This document shows positions 25,537 through 35,205 of a stretch of DNA of 64,000 nucleotides, piece by piece. Below the pieces are notes generated by a model that saw nothing but the letters and a program-made list of their open reading frames with translations, ran no database searches and was not told where the DNA came from. Position 1 is the first letter of the stretch. Every line of letters begins with the position of its first letter. Both the position numbers and the translations under genes were made by a program. The stretch comes from CALKWS01 sp051020515 (GTDB lineage Bacteria; Actinomycetota; Actinomycetes; Actinomycetales; Beutenbergiaceae), in assembly GCF_051020515.1 (NCBI RefSeq), contig NZ_CP194857.1, positions 1,364,001-1,428,000 on the forward strand. The letters run 5' to 3'.

Positions 25537-26060
25537 TCAGTCGATGATCTCGATGCTGTTGAGCACCACGTCCTGGACCGGGCGGTCGTTGCGGGGGTCG
25601 GTGGAGACCTTCCCGATGGCGTCCACCACGACGCGGGAGCCGGCATCGGTCACGCGACCGAAGATCGAGTGCTTGCCCTGCAGCCACGGGGTGGGCACGG
25701 TGGTGATGAAGAACTGCGAGCCGTTGGTGCCCCTGCCCATCTGGACTCCGGCATTGGCCATCGCCAGCACGTAGGGCTCGTTGAAACTGAGTTCGGGGGG
25801 ATCTCGTCATCGAACTGGTAACCGGGACCGCCGGTGCCATCACCCAGGGGGTCGCCTGCCTGAATCATGAAATCAGGAATCACCCGGTGAAAGATGGTGT
25901 CGTTGTACAACGGCTCGTTGCTCTCCGCGCCGGTGGCGGGGTGGCGCCAGGTGCGCTCACCGGTAGCCAGTCCGGTGAAGTTCTTGACGGTCTTGGGGGC
26001 GTGGTTCGGCAGTAGTTCGACGGTGATGTCGCCGGCCGTGGTGTGCAGAATGGCTTCCAT
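25537..26060 (-). CDS. Cyclophilin-type peptidyl-prolyl cis-trans isomerase, one apparent frame change
   Basis: Start ATG 26060 (MEAILHTTAGDITVELLPNH), about 174 residues. The cyclophilin core is clear: PKTVKNFTGLA, FHRVIPDFMIQAGDP with the catalytic arginine and phenylalanine, GTNGSQFFITT, and HSIFGRV. The frame changes at the G6 run 25795-25800: one part reads FDDEIPP and the other continues ELSFNEPYVLAMANAG, so one C/G is missing from a 7-base run. No signal peptide, so cytosolic. Upstream gene of the rhomboid. Confidence 0.92.
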
Positions 26061-26203
26061 GCCCTTATCTTCGCATTGATCGCCGAAGAGAGAATTCAGG
26101 CTCGTGTGCACAACTCCGCCGCGAGTGCCACACTAGGACCAGTAGCACAGGTACGACACGACCAGAAACTCGCGCGCCGCGCGGGAAAGGAACTGGGGAG
26201 CAC

Positions 26204-26886
26204 ATGTCGCGAAAGACGAAGAAGCTCGAGAAGGAACTTCGCAGCCGGTCCGAGGATGCCGGAAAGGCCGCGCGCGAGTTCGCTGATCAGGGCAAGGACT
26301 GGGCCACACCGAAGGTCGAGGCTGCGATCGACTGGGCCGGTCCACGGGTGGAGAAGGCCTGGAAGGCCGGCGTCACCGCCACCGCCCCCAAGCTCGCCAG
26401 TGCAGCCGGCCGGACCCAGGGCGCGGTGGACGTGGCGCACGACAAACTCGTCGACGACGTCCTGCCCAAGGTGATCGCTGCCCTGGAGGACGCGGCAGCC
26501 GCGGCCAAGGCCGGGGCCGACGGCGCGCAGTCCCGGGTGCACAAGGCCGTGGGGAAGGCCGAGAAGGCGCTGAAGGAACAGGAGAAGGCCGCCAAGGGCG
26601 GGTCCAAGTGGGGCAAGACGCTGGGCTGGGTTCTGGTGGGTAGCGCCGTGGCCGGTGCCGGGGTGCTCATCTGGCGCCGCACCCAGCCGGTCGACGACCC
26701 GTGGGCCGAGGAGTACTGGGACGACGCCGTCGCGCCGGTCGCCGAGAAGCCGAACGTGGCCGCCGCAGCCGCCGAGAAGACCGAGGACCTGCGTGACCTG
26801 CGGCCGATGCTGCCAAGGAGGCCTCCCAGAAGGTCGAGGACGTCACCAAGGACATCAAGGACAGCGCGGACGAGAAGAAGGACTGA
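26204..26886 (+). CDS. Single-TM helical protein, DUF5324-like, one apparent frame change
   Basis: 227 residues after correction. Long charged amphipathic N-terminal helix (SRKTKKLEKELRSRSEDAG), Ala/Lys-rich helical repeats, one membrane helix (GWVLVGSAVAGAGVLIW), and a charged tail. The frame changes near 26799-26802, from TEDLRDL to AADAAKEASQKVEDVTKDIK, ending DEKKD before TGA 26884; one base is missing. Similar small actinobacterial proteins beside the cyclophilin gene are uncharacterised. Divergent from the cyclophilin; followed by a strong terminator. Confidence 0.7.
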
Positions 26887-26911
26887 CGACGGCGTAAGCC
26901 GGGCCGTCCCG

Positions 26912-26946
26912 GGCCCCGCCGCCACCCCCTGGGTGGCGGCGGGGCC
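26912..26946 (+). terminator. Strong intrinsic terminator
   Basis: A perfect 16-bp GC stem (GGCCCCGCCGCCACCC with its complement) and a 3-base loop, then TTCTTGTGT. It closes the DUF5324-like gene 25 bases after its stop. Confidence 0.9.
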
Positions 26947-27009
26947 TTCTTGTGTGCCGGTGATCACCCGCATCGATCCGGTAGCGGCCCGTGATGGAAC
27001 AATGGGGCG

Positions 27010-28845
27010 GTGCCCATCTCACAGACTGCTCCCAGCACCGCCAGCCCCGCCGGAGTTCCGGCCCTGACCACCCGCCTGACCGATGCACTCGGCGCCGCGA
27101 TCACGGCCGCCTACCCCGATCAGGCCGGCGCCGACCCGGTGGTCCGGCCCAGCGACCACGCCGACCTGCAGGCCAATGCCGCGCTCGCGCTGGCGAAGAA
27201 GGTGGGCGCCCGGCCTCGGGATGTGGCCGCCGCGGTGGTCGAGGCGCTGTCGGCGCCGGAACTGATCGAGCAGGTGGAGATCTCCGGCCCGGGTTTCCTG
27301 AACCTGCGCCTTTCCGATGAGGCGCTGTGGGAGCAGGTGCGCGCCCGAGCGGGCGACGACCGGCTCGGCGTACCGGCAACCGAGACCGGCCGGCGCACCG
27401 TGATCGACTACTCCGCACCCAACATCGCCAAGGAGATGCAGGTCCACCACCTGCGGTCCACCATCATCGGTGACGCCCTTGCCCGGGTGCTGGGCTTCCT
27501 GGGCTCCGATGTGGTGCCGCAGAATCACCTCGGCGACTGGGGCACCCAGTTCGGGATGCTGATCCAGTACATCGATGAACACCCCGAGGCCAACTGGCGG
27601 CTCAGCGACCTGGACCCCGGCCAGGACGGTCCGCAGGCCTCCCCGGTATCGGCCCTGGAGCAGTTGTACAAGAAGGCCCGGGCCGTCTTCGACGCCGACC
27701 CCGACTTCGCCGACCGCTCCCGCGCAAGGGTGGTCGCCCTGCAGGGCGGGGACCCGGGCACCGTGACGGTGTGGGAGGAGATCGTCAAGGAGTCCCAGCA
27801 CTCCTTCGACGCGATCTACGAGCGCCTCGGGGTACGCCTGACCCCGGCCGATTCGGCCGGCGAATCCTCTTACAACGGTGTGCTCGGCGACGTGGCCCAG
27901 GAACTGGCCGACGCCGGGATCGCCGAGATATCCGACGGCGCCCTGGTGGTGCAGTCCGAGGAGGTCACCGGCGCCGACGACAGGCCCGCGGTGCTCATGG
28001 TGCGCAAGTCCGACGGTGGGTACGGCTACGACACCACCGACCTGGCCACGATCCGGCACCGGATCCGTAACCTGGGAGCCGACCGGATCCTGTACGTGGT
28101 CGGCGCCGAGCAGGGCCTGCACTTCCGGCTCATCTTCGAGGCCGCGCGCCGCGCCGGCTGGCTCACCCAGGATGTGGTGGCCGAGCATGTCCCGTTCGGT
28201 TCGGTGCTGGGTCCCGACGGCAAACGGTTCCGTACCCGGGAGGGCAAGACGGTGCGCCTGGTGGACCTGCTCGATGACGCCTCCGCAGCCGCCCTCAAGG
28301 TGGTGCGCGAGGGCGCCGAGGCCAAGGGAGAGCAGGTCGATGAGGCCGCGCTGGCCACCATCGCCGAGCAGGCCGGCATCGGTGCGGTGAAGTACGCCGA
28401 CCTGTCCAACTCCCGGGTGAAGGACTACGTGTTCGACGCCGAACGGATGACGGCGTTCAACGGCAACACCGGGGTCTACCTGCAGTACGCCCACACTCGC
28501 CTGGCCTCCATCCTGCGGCGGGCCGCCGGGCGCGATCTGGCTGTGCCCGACGCCGCGCAGGTGGCGCTGGACGGTGCGCTGGAACCAGCGGAACGGGCAC
28601 TGGTGCTGCGCCTGGACACCTTCGGCCAGGCCCTCACCGAGGTCGCCGCCGATCTGGAGCCGCACCGGCTGGCCGGGTATCTGTATGACCTGGCCCGGGT
28701 GTTCACCGACTTCTACGAGGCCTGCCCGGTGCTGGCCTCGGAGGGTGCGGTGCGCCAGCGCCGCCTGGTACTGGTGGACCTGACCCGCCGCACCCCCGCC
28801 ACCGGGCTGGACCTGCTGGGCATCAGCGCCCCGGACCGGATGTAG
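27010..28845 (+). CDS. argS: Arginyl-tRNA synthetase
   Basis: 611 residues from GTG 27010 without a clear ribosome site. N-terminal Arg-synthetase domain (about 1-115), class I catalytic core with the HIGH-equivalent in YSAPNIAKEMQVHHLRST, and the KMSK-equivalent region FGSVLGPDGKRFRTREGKT; C-terminal anticodon-binding DALR domain (NTGVYLQYAHTRLASILRRA onward, about 485-611) ending LLGISAPDRM. Charges tRNA-Arg. The frame is intact throughout. Confidence 0.96.
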   Translation: MPISQTAPSTASPAGVPALTTRLTDALGAAITAAYPDQAGADPVVRPSDHADLQANAALALAKKVGARPRDVAAAVVEALSAPELIEQVEISGPGFLNLRLSDEALWEQVRARAGDDRLGVPATETGRRTVIDYSAPNIAKEMQVHHLRSTIIGDALARVLGFLGSDVVPQNHLGDWGTQFGMLIQYIDEHPEANWRLSDLDPGQDGPQASPVSALEQLYKKARAVFDADPDFADRSRARVVALQGGDPGTVTVWEEIVKESQHSFDAIYERLGVRLTPADSAGESSYNGVLGDVAQELADAGIAEISDGALVVQSEEVTGADDRPAVLMVRKSDGGYGYDTTDLATIRHRIRNLGADRILYVVGAEQGLHFRLIFEAARRAGWLTQDVVAEHVPFGSVLGPDGKRFRTREGKTVRLVDLLDDASAAALKVVREGAEAKGEQVDEAALATIAEQAGIGAVKYADLSNSRVKDYVFDAERMTAFNGNTGVYLQYAHTRLASILRRAAGRDLAVPDAAQVALDGALEPAERALVLRLDTFGQALTEVAADLEPHRLAGYLYDLARVFTDFYEACPVLASEGAVRQRRLVLVDLTRRTPATGLDLLGISAPDRM

Positions 28846-28884
28846 CCCCGGGCGCGGGTCCGGCGTCCGGCTGACCTCGGTGGG

Positions 28885-29163
28885 TCAGGAGGCGGCGACG
28901 CCGAACCGCTTCGCGCTGCGCGCCCTGGCCTTGGCGGCCTCCACCTCGCGGTTCTTCGGCGGGGCGGAGGTGACCAGGTCAGCGAGCAGATGCTCGGTGA
29001 CGTGGGCGATCTCGTCCACGGCACGCTCGAACACCTCGGCGTTGGCCTGGGAGGGCTTGGTCATCCCGGCGACCTTACGCACGTACTGCAGTGCGGCGGC
29101 GCGGACCTCGTCGTCGGTGGCGTGCGGCTCGAAGTTGTGCAGGGGCCGGATGTTGCGGCACAT
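28885..29163 (-). CDS. DUF2277 family protein
   Basis: 92 residues opening MCRNIRPLHNFEPHATDDEV, the hallmark of DUF2277, with VRAAALQYVRKVAGMTKPSQ and a basic C-terminus. Uncharacterised cytosolic family common in actinobacteria. Convergent with argS and divergent from the aldo/keto reductase. Confidence 0.92.
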   Translation of the reverse strand: MCRNIRPLHNFEPHATDDEVRAAALQYVRKVAGMTKPSQANAEVFERAVDEIAHVTEHLLADLVTSAPPKNREVEAAKARARSAKRFGVAAS

Positions 29164-29279
29164 GCCCCCATGGTGCCACCGCCCGGCGCCCGAGCGGAAG
29201 GGTGAACTCGGGGATCTCCTGCCCTACCGGGGTGTGCGGTGTTTCGCCGTGGTGGGCCCGAGCCGCTACGGTCATAGGT

Positions 29280-30262
29280 ATGCAGACGGCCACCTTGGAC
29301 GTACCGGACACGACGTGAGCATGATCGGGCTCGGCGCCTGGCAGATCGGCGATGCCTGGGGCACGGTGGCCGACGACGACGCCCGCCAGGTGGTCCGGGC
29401 GGCCACCGATGCAGGTGTCACCTTCATCGACACCGCCGACGTGTACGGCTCCGGACGTAGCGAGCGCTTCATCGGGGAGTACCTCGCCGGGGACCATCCT
29501 CCGGTGTTCGTGGCCACCAAGATGGGACGCCGGGTGGATCAACTCCCGGAGAACTACACCGAGGAGAACTTCCGCGCCTGGTTGAACGACTCCCGCTCGA
29601 ACCTGGGCGTGGACCGGATCGACCTGGTCCAACTGCACTGCCCGCCCACCGCGGTGCTGGAGGATGACGACGTCTTCTCGGCCCTGGACGGGTTGGTCGA
29701 GGAAGGGCTGATCGCGTCCTACGGCGTGTCGGTGGAGACCACCGAGCAGGCACTGATCGCGATCGCCCGGCCGAATGTGGCGACGGTGCAGATCATCCTC
29801 CTGAACTGCCTGCGCCTCAAGCCCCTGGAACGGGTGCTGCCCACCGCGCGCACGCGCGGGGTCGGGATCATCGCCCGGGTGCCGCTGGCATCCGGGTTGC
29901 TCTCGGGCCGCTTCGACGCCCGGACCACCTTCGCCGCCGACGACCACCGCAACTTCAACCGCCGCGGAGAAGCCTTCGACATCGGTGAGACCTTCGCCGG
30001 GGTGCCCTACGACGTCGGCCTCTCCGCAGTGGCCCACCTACGCGAACTGGTGCCGGAGGGCATGACCCTGTCCCAGTTCGCCCTGCGCTGGGTGATGGAC
30101 CAGCCCGGGGTCTCCACCGTGATCCCGGGGGCCAGCACCCCCGACCAGGCCCGGGCGAACGCGGCGGTTGCGCAGATGCCCTCACTCACCGACGAGCACT
30201 TCGCCGGGGTGCGGCGCATCTACGACGACCTGGTCCGCCCGCACGTGCACCATCGCTGGTGA
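29280..30262 (+). CDS. Aldo/keto reductase, one apparent frame change near the start
   Basis: ATG 29280 reads MQT and must change frame near 29288-29291 to continue HLGRTGHDVSMIGLGAWQIG, the usual N-terminus of this family; without an indel the start would be internal and the first beta strand lost. Catalytic features: DTADVYGSGRSE (Asp and Tyr), ATKMGRR (Lys), DLVQLHCPP (His). C-terminal NADPH-binding motif near VIPGASTPDQARANA. About 327 residues. Reduces carbonyl substrates with NADPH; specificity unknown. Confidence 0.87.
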
Positions 30263-30317
30263 CGCCGGGACCGCCGGCAGGACGCCAGCGCACGCGGGGT
30301 GTGAGAGCGCTGCCGGC

Positions 30318-31538
30318 TCAGCGCCCGAGCGCATCACGGCGGCGGCGCAGTGCCGCCCGTTCCGCACCGTTGCGGATCCGCACGATCGCGGCGTCGTAGT
30401 AATCCCGCGCCTTCGCCGGCCGGCCGAGCATGGCCAGGACGTACCCGCAGACGGCGTAGTAGGGGGAGTAGCCATCCAGGTCGAGTTCCTGGAGGGCGCG
30501 CCAGGCAGCCGCCGGGTCGCCGGCCTCCGCGACCGCTACCGCCCGGTTCAGCCTCACGACGTGGGAGGGCCGAACCTGCAGCAGCGCGTCGTAGAGCAGG
30601 ACCAGCTGGGCCCAGTCGGTGTCGGCGATGCTGGTGGCGCCGGCGTGTACCGCGTTGATCGCCGCCTGCAGGCGGTAGGGCCCCGCCGGCGCGTGCTGGG
30701 GAATCGCCCGCAGCAGTTCCAGCGCCTCCAACACCATCTGCTGGTCCCACCGGGCCCGGTCCTGGTCAGCCAGCAGCACCGCCTCTCCCTCGGGACCGAT
30801 CCGCGCCGTGCGCCGGGACTGCAGCAACAACAACAGCGCGAGCAGTCCCACCGGTTCGTGCCCGCCAGGGGTCAGGTCCACCACCATGCGGGTCAGGCGC
30901 AGCGCCTGCGCACACAACTCGTCACGCCCCAGCCCGGGGCCCTCGGTGGCGACATAACCCTCGTTGTAGATCAGGTAGAGCACGTCCAGCACCACCACCC
31001 AGCGCTGCTCCAGGTCGGCTGCCTGCGGCACCTCATACGGGATCCCGGCGTCACGGATCTTGGCCTTGGCCCGGACCAGGCGCCGAGCCATCGCCGATTC
31101 GCTGACCAGGAACGCCCGGGCTATCTCCGCGGTTCGCATGCCGCCCAGTAGGCGCAGTGTGAGCGCAACCTGGGCGGGCCGGGACAGCGCGGGGTGGCAG
31201 CAGGTGAAGATCAGCCGGAGCAGGTCATCGCTGACCGCGCCGGGCGATGGTGCCGGCTCGGGTTCGTTCAACAGGGCGGCCTCGAGGTGTTTCCGCACGC
31301 GGTTGGCCTCCCGACGCATCTGGTCCACCGCCTTGCGCCGGGCGGTGGTGATGATCCAGCCCGCCGGGCTGGGCGGCACACCTTCACGGGGCCACCGCCG
31401 GCACGCGACGGTGAACGCCTCGGCCACCGCGTCCTCGGCGAGGGTGAGATCGCCGAGGACGCGGGTCAGAATCGAGACCGCGCGAGCGTGCTCCTCGCGA
31501 AAGGTCTGCTCGACGGCGTGGGTTCCGGGCACGGACAT
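30318..31538 (-). CDS. ECF sigma factor with long C-terminal domain (ECF42/SigI-type, DUF6596)
   Basis: 406 residues from ATG 31538. Sigma region 2 (FREEHARAVSILTRVLGDLT, SPAGWIITTARRKAVDQMRR) and region 4 (RTAEIARAFLVSESAMARRL) occupy about the first 175 residues; a further 230-residue helical domain follows, with YNEGYVATEGP and DALLQVRPSHVVRLNRAVA, typical of the ECF42 group. In that group the C-terminal extension replaces an anti-sigma factor in control, and a DGPF/YciI protein is encoded next door, as here (7 bases upstream). Confidence 0.92.
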   Translation of the reverse strand: MSVPGTHAVEQTFREEHARAVSILTRVLGDLTLAEDAVAEAFTVACRRWPREGVPPSPAGWIITTARRKAVDQMRREANRVRKHLEAALLNEPEPAPSPGAVSDDLLRLIFTCCHPALSRPAQVALTLRLLGGMRTAEIARAFLVSESAMARRLVRAKAKIRDAGIPYEVPQAADLEQRWVVVLDVLYLIYNEGYVATEGPGLGRDELCAQALRLTRMVVDLTPGGHEPVGLLALLLLLQSRRTARIGPEGEAVLLADQDRARWDQQMVLEALELLRAIPQHAPAGPYRLQAAINAVHAGATSIADTDWAQLVLLYDALLQVRPSHVVRLNRAVAVAEAGDPAAAWRALQELDLDGYSPYYAVCGYVLAMLGRPAKARDYYDAAIVRIRNGAERAALRRRRDALGR

Positions 31539-31545
31539 CGCGACC

Positions 31546-31908
31546 TCAGAGGTCGGAGATGGCCGCGATCGGTCGAACCTCGGTGGGCAGGGTGGTGGCC
31601 GTCGAGATCTTCTCGGCCCACCCCAGTGCCGTGTCAAGGTCGGGGGCACGCACTACCCAGAACCCGCCCACGTGTTCCTTGGACTCCACATAGGGGCCGT
31701 CGGTCAGGTCGACTCCGTTGGCGCCGGAGCGCACCACCGTGGCCACATCGGCAGGATGCAGTGCCGCCGTCATCACCCAGCCTCCCGCGTCAGTGATCTC
31801 GGCCTGGATCTGCCCGAGGCGGGCCATCACCTCATCGAGGACTCCCTGCTCGGGCGGGGGGCCGTCCGGTTGCATCAGGCTGATCAGGTAGGGCTTGTAC
31901 TCTGTCAT
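31546..31908 (-). CDS. YciI/DGPF domain protein, partner of the ECF sigma factor
   Basis: 120 residues; ATG 31908 with GGAGGATCCG upstream. Opening MTEYKPYLISLMQPDGPPP, with the DGPF-like motif LTDGPYVESKEHVGGFWVV. These small ferredoxin-fold proteins occur beside ECF42 sigma factors and are usually their main target gene. Same strand and operon as the sigma gene. Confidence 0.9.
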   Translation of the reverse strand: MTEYKPYLISLMQPDGPPPEQGVLDEVMARLGQIQAEITDAGGWVMTAALHPADVATVVRSGANGVDLTDGPYVESKEHVGGFWVVRAPDLDTALGWAEKISTATTLPTEVRPIAAISDL

Positions 31909-32106
31909 CGGATCCTCCGTGTAGGTCGCAGACCCCGGCCGGGTTACCGGTGTCTCACCACTGACACGAACGGCCCGGGCCGATCACGACGCTGGTGCCG
32001 GCACTCGTTGCCGCCTTCTCCGATCATCACCGGGACCGCCGGAGATGACAACCGGCTGCACGGCAGTGTTAGGTCGTGCTGAACACGCGCGACGAGAGGA
32101 TTGCCG

Positions 32107-33072
32107 ATGTGCACCGTTGAACCCACCGTGCTGGCCCGCACCTTCGGCCTGGTCGAGGTTCACGCCGATTCCCTGTCGCCATGGGCATGCGTGCACCGCG
32201 CCCGCACTGCCGATGGTCGCGACGTCGTCGTCAAGCGCACCGCCCCCTCAGCCCGGCGGGCCGAGGCGATGGCCGGCTGGACCCGTGCCTTGGTGCACGA
32301 GGGGGTGCCGGTGGTGACCCCGGTCGAACTCGCGCTGGCCAACCCGGCGCAGGTACAGGACGACTGGTGCGTGGTCTATCCGTTCGTCGCGGGCCGCGCC
32401 TATGCCGCGCAGGATTTGGGCGATGTGCGCGCCGCCGGCTCCCTGCTCGGACGGATCCACGCCACGCCCCTCGACACCTCGGTCCTCCAGGCGCTCCGAC
32501 CCTACGCCTGGCCCGGGACCACGCGGGCGGAGGTGGAGGCGGACCTGGCCACCCTGGGCACACGGCTGCCGGCGATGCTCGGGCCGCGGGCCGGCGAGCA
32601 CGCGCTGGGCGCCGTCACCGCACTCGCTGACCGGTGGTGGCAGGAGTCCTTCCCGATGTTGCGCAGCGCGGACGCTACGCTCCCGCGGGCGGGTGTGAGC
32701 AGCGACTTCAAGGCGGCGAACCTGATCTATGCCCCGCCGGTGCTGGTGGATCCGGACAATGGCGGGCTCGAACCCCGGCTGTTCGATCTGGCGATGGCGG
32801 TGGTGTTGTTCCACCACGAGTCCCCGAGTGCCCCCGGCCGCCTGTTCACCGAGACCGAGTGGCAGGCCTTCTACGCCGGCTACGCCGAGCACGTCACGCT
32901 GACCCCTGCGGAGCGGGACCTGTGGCCGGCCGCGCTGGACCACATGTTCTGGGAAGAGGGCACCTGGGTGCTGGAGGACAACGACGACGACGCCTGGGCG
33001 GATCCGCGCCAGGGCGCCTACCTGCGGGATCTGGCCACGATCAACCCGGCCAGATTCTCGTTGCCGCATTGA
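32107..33072 (+). CDS. Aminoglycoside phosphotransferase/fructosamine-kinase-fold protein
   Basis: 321 residues from ATG 32107 (GAGAGGA upstream; TTG 32101 is an alternative). Kinase-like fold: ATP-binding lysine in VVVKRTAPSARRAEA, hinge VVYPFVAGRAY, a catalytic-loop-like segment GVSSDFKAANLIYAPP where the usual H-x-D is replaced by S-S-D-F, and metal ligand DPDNGG followed by RLFDLAMAV. The altered catalytic loop makes substrate and even activity uncertain. Stands alone; followed 9 bases later by the DksA-like gene. Confidence 0.72.
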   Translation: MCTVEPTVLARTFGLVEVHADSLSPWACVHRARTADGRDVVVKRTAPSARRAEAMAGWTRALVHEGVPVVTPVELALANPAQVQDDWCVVYPFVAGRAYAAQDLGDVRAAGSLLGRIHATPLDTSVLQALRPYAWPGTTRAEVEADLATLGTRLPAMLGPRAGEHALGAVTALADRWWQESFPMLRSADATLPRAGVSSDFKAANLIYAPPVLVDPDNGGLEPRLFDLAMAVVLFHHESPSAPGRLFTETEWQAFYAGYAEHVTLTPAERDLWPAALDHMFWEEGTWVLEDNDDDAWADPRQGAYLRDLATINPARFSLPH

Positions 33073-33081
33073 CCTGGGATA

Positions 33082-33465
33082 GTGAATCTTCTGATGGACG
33101 ATGCCGCCCTGCCAGACGACCGCGCCGGCTTCGGTGATCTCCTGGCCGCCGACCGGGAGCAGACGGTACGCCGGATCGCGGCGCTGACCCGGGATTTCAC
33201 CTCGATCGTCGACAGTGCCCGGCTCAGTGCCACCGACGACGAGCACGACCCCGAGGGATCCACGATCGCGTTCGAGCGGTCCCAGACCACGGCGTTGCTC
33301 GACTCCGCCAACCGTCACCTGGCCGAGGTGGATGCCGCGTTGGCGAAACTGGCCGAGGGCACCTATGGACGCTGCGAGAACTGCGATGAACCCATCGCCA
33401 GGGAACGACTGCAGGCTCGCCCGGCGGTGCGCACGTGCATCACCTGCGCCTCCCGCCGCCGTTAG
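33082..33465 (+). CDS. TraR/DksA-type C4 zinc-finger protein
   Basis: 127 residues from GTG 33082. N-terminal coiled-coil helices, then a zinc finger GRCENCDEPIARERLQARP with a second CITC pair (C-x2-C-x17-C-x2-C), typical of the actinobacterial DksA/TraR family. Such proteins enter the RNA polymerase secondary channel or act as general zinc-finger regulators. Probably co-transcribed with the upstream kinase-like gene. Confidence 0.88.
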   Translation: MNLLMDDAALPDDRAGFGDLLAADREQTVRRIAALTRDFTSIVDSARLSATDDEHDPEGSTIAFERSQTTALLDSANRHLAEVDAALAKLAEGTYGRCENCDEPIARERLQARPAVRTCITCASRRR

Positions 33466-33733
33466 TCTCGAACACGTTCGCCAACCCGGCCGCAGTCCTT
33501 CCGCTCATGCGCGGCCCGCTCGTGCGGAGAGCACCTCCCGCGGCACAGTGACGGCCCGGCTGAGACGTAGGTGGCTTCCACCGATGCGAAGGTGCCACCA
33601 CCTGCGCGAGCCTGACGAGACGGCAAGACCGGCGACCACCGGAGGAACTGAGCGTGTGCCCACCATCCCGAGGAGTTCACCATGTTGGCCGCGGTGAATG
33701 GTCTCCGGGCAACAAGTAGACGGAAGGTTCACC

Positions 33734-34507
33734 ATGATCACGCAAAGATCACGAGGCGCCATCATCACCGGTGCGGGAAGCGCCCAGGGGATCGGGTTCG
33801 CGGCAGCCCGCCTTCTCGGCGCCGGCGGATGTCGCGTGGTGATCACATCAACAACGGATCGCATCTTCGAACGCGTCGCAGAGTTGCGCGCCGCCGGAAT
33901 TCGAGCGGAAGGGGTGGTCGCCGACCTCACTGATCAGGCCGGTGTGGACGCCGTTGTCGCGTGCGCATGGGACTCGTTCGGGGGCGTGGACATCCTCGTC
34001 AACAACGCCGGGATGACTTCCGTGTCCGACTCGTACGCTTCCGGCTCGATCGACGGACTGTCTCGCGACCACTGGCATGCTTCACTCGATCGAAACCTGA
34101 CCACGTCGTTCCTGATGACCCGGGCGGTGGCGGGCCTGATGCAGGCCGCCGGCTACGGCCGCATCGTCAACGTGTCATCGGTATCGGGGCCTGTCGCTGC
34201 CTACGCCGGCGACGTTGCCTACCACGCAGCGAAGGCCGGCGTCGTCGGACTGACGCGCGCGACGGCGATCGACGCGGCCGCGGCGGGCATCACGGTGAAC
34301 GCGGTCGCCCCGGGGTGGATCGACACTGCATCCGCCTCCGATTACGAGCGGGAGATGGGCGCGGCCACCCCCGTCGGCAGGTCCGGCACCGCAGACGAGG
34401 TAGCGTACGCAATCGCGTTCCTCGCCGGTGAAGGCGCGTCATACATCACAGGTCAACTCCTCACGGTTGACGGAGCGAACTCCGTCAGCGAAGAGCGCGG
34501 GCGCTGA
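33734..34507 (+). CDS. Short-chain dehydrogenase/reductase (FabG-like)
   Basis: 257 residues from ATG 33734 (GGAAGG upstream). Classical SDR: cofactor motif GAGSAQGIG, DILVNNAG, catalytic Ser/Tyr/Lys in NVSSVSGP and YHAAKAG, and C-terminal ASYITGQLLTVDGANSV. NADP(H) preference is not clear. Function could be a 3-ketoacyl or sugar/alcohol dehydrogenase. About 270 bases upstream carry no convincing gene. It stands alone. Confidence 0.88.
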   Translation: MITQRSRGAIITGAGSAQGIGFAAARLLGAGGCRVVITSTTDRIFERVAELRAAGIRAEGVVADLTDQAGVDAVVACAWDSFGGVDILVNNAGMTSVSDSYASGSIDGLSRDHWHASLDRNLTTSFLMTRAVAGLMQAAGYGRIVNVSSVSGPVAAYAGDVAYHAAKAGVVGLTRATAIDAAAAGITVNAVAPGWIDTASASDYEREMGAATPVGRSGTADEVAYAIAFLAGEGASYITGQLLTVDGANSVSEERGR

Positions 34508-34727
34508 AGCCCCCTGGTTGCGCCCCGTAAGTGGGAATAGCGGGCGCATGTTCCGGTGTATTCCGCCCCTGCGCGGTATCTGTGTATCGGCACCGTGACA
34601 CCGTCATACGTCACGGCTCTGTGACAATGCCGGATGATCCGGCCTTGCCATGGCTGCACACTAGGCGTTACCCGGCCGGTTCTCGCCACCCGCCCGCGCA
34701 CTACAATCGTTGCAATCATGCGGTAAA

Positions 34728-34802
34728 TGGTGGAGCCAGCGGGACTCGAACCCGCAACCCCCTGCTTGCAAAGCAGGTGCGCTACCAATTGCGCCATGGC
34801 CC
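34728..34802 (-). tRNA. tRNA-Ala(TGC)
   Basis: Reverse strand reads CATGGCGCAATTGGTAGCGC in the D arm, anticodon loop TTTGCAA (anticodon TGC), T arm with GGGTTCGAGTCCC, and encoded CCA. The acceptor 5' strand has only GGGCCA; the usual GGGGCCA would need one more G, so position 1 looks lost from a G run (another probable consensus deletion). Confidence 0.93.
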
Positions 34803-34820
34803 GTGTGCAGTGGTGGAGCG

Positions 34821-34952
34821 TCAGTTGTTCCGCGTCGGCACCGGATCGGTGACCTCGTGCCACATCTCCCGGCCGGAGCGCTGCTCCTCGAGCCGACGCC
34901 AGACGAGGACGCCGCCGATGGCCGTCACGAGGAACAGAAGCGTCTTCCTCAT
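34821..34952 (-). CDS. DLW-39 family small protein
   Basis: 43 residues, MRKTLLFLVTAIGGVLVWRR then charged residues and EMWHEVTDPV, where the E-M-W matches the D-L-W signature. One membrane helix with a cytosolic charged tail. Always found near gyrA and these tRNAs in actinobacteria; function unknown. Confidence 0.8.
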   Translation of the reverse strand: MRKTLLFLVTAIGGVLVWRRLEEQRSGREMWHEVTDPVPTRNN

Positions 34953-34977
34953 CGTCCTCACCTTCCGTTCGGTTCGA

Positions 34978-35054
34978 TGGTGGGCCTAGCTGGACTCGAA
35001 CCAGCGACCTCTTCCTTATCAGGGAAGCGCTCTAACCGTCTGAGCTATAGGCCC
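34978..35054 (-). tRNA. tRNA-Ile(GAT)
   Basis: Acceptor GGGCCTA/TAGGCCC, D arm TAGCTCAGACGGTTAGAGC, anticodon stem CTTCC/GGAAG with loop CTGATAA (anticodon GAT), T arm GCTGGTTCGAGTCCAGC, encoded CCA at 34978-34980. Confidence 0.95.
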
Positions 35055-35205
35055 GTGGCAACGTCCACGAACTACAGGTGTGGACGCCGACCGAGACTAC
35101 CCCAGGGGCACCTGCCGGACCAAAACGGAACCGGTGCGAGCCTGATCACACTGTCCGCCCGAGGGCGGATGTGTGGGGCGGTAGGTGTCGCGGTGACGGC
35201 CAGGA

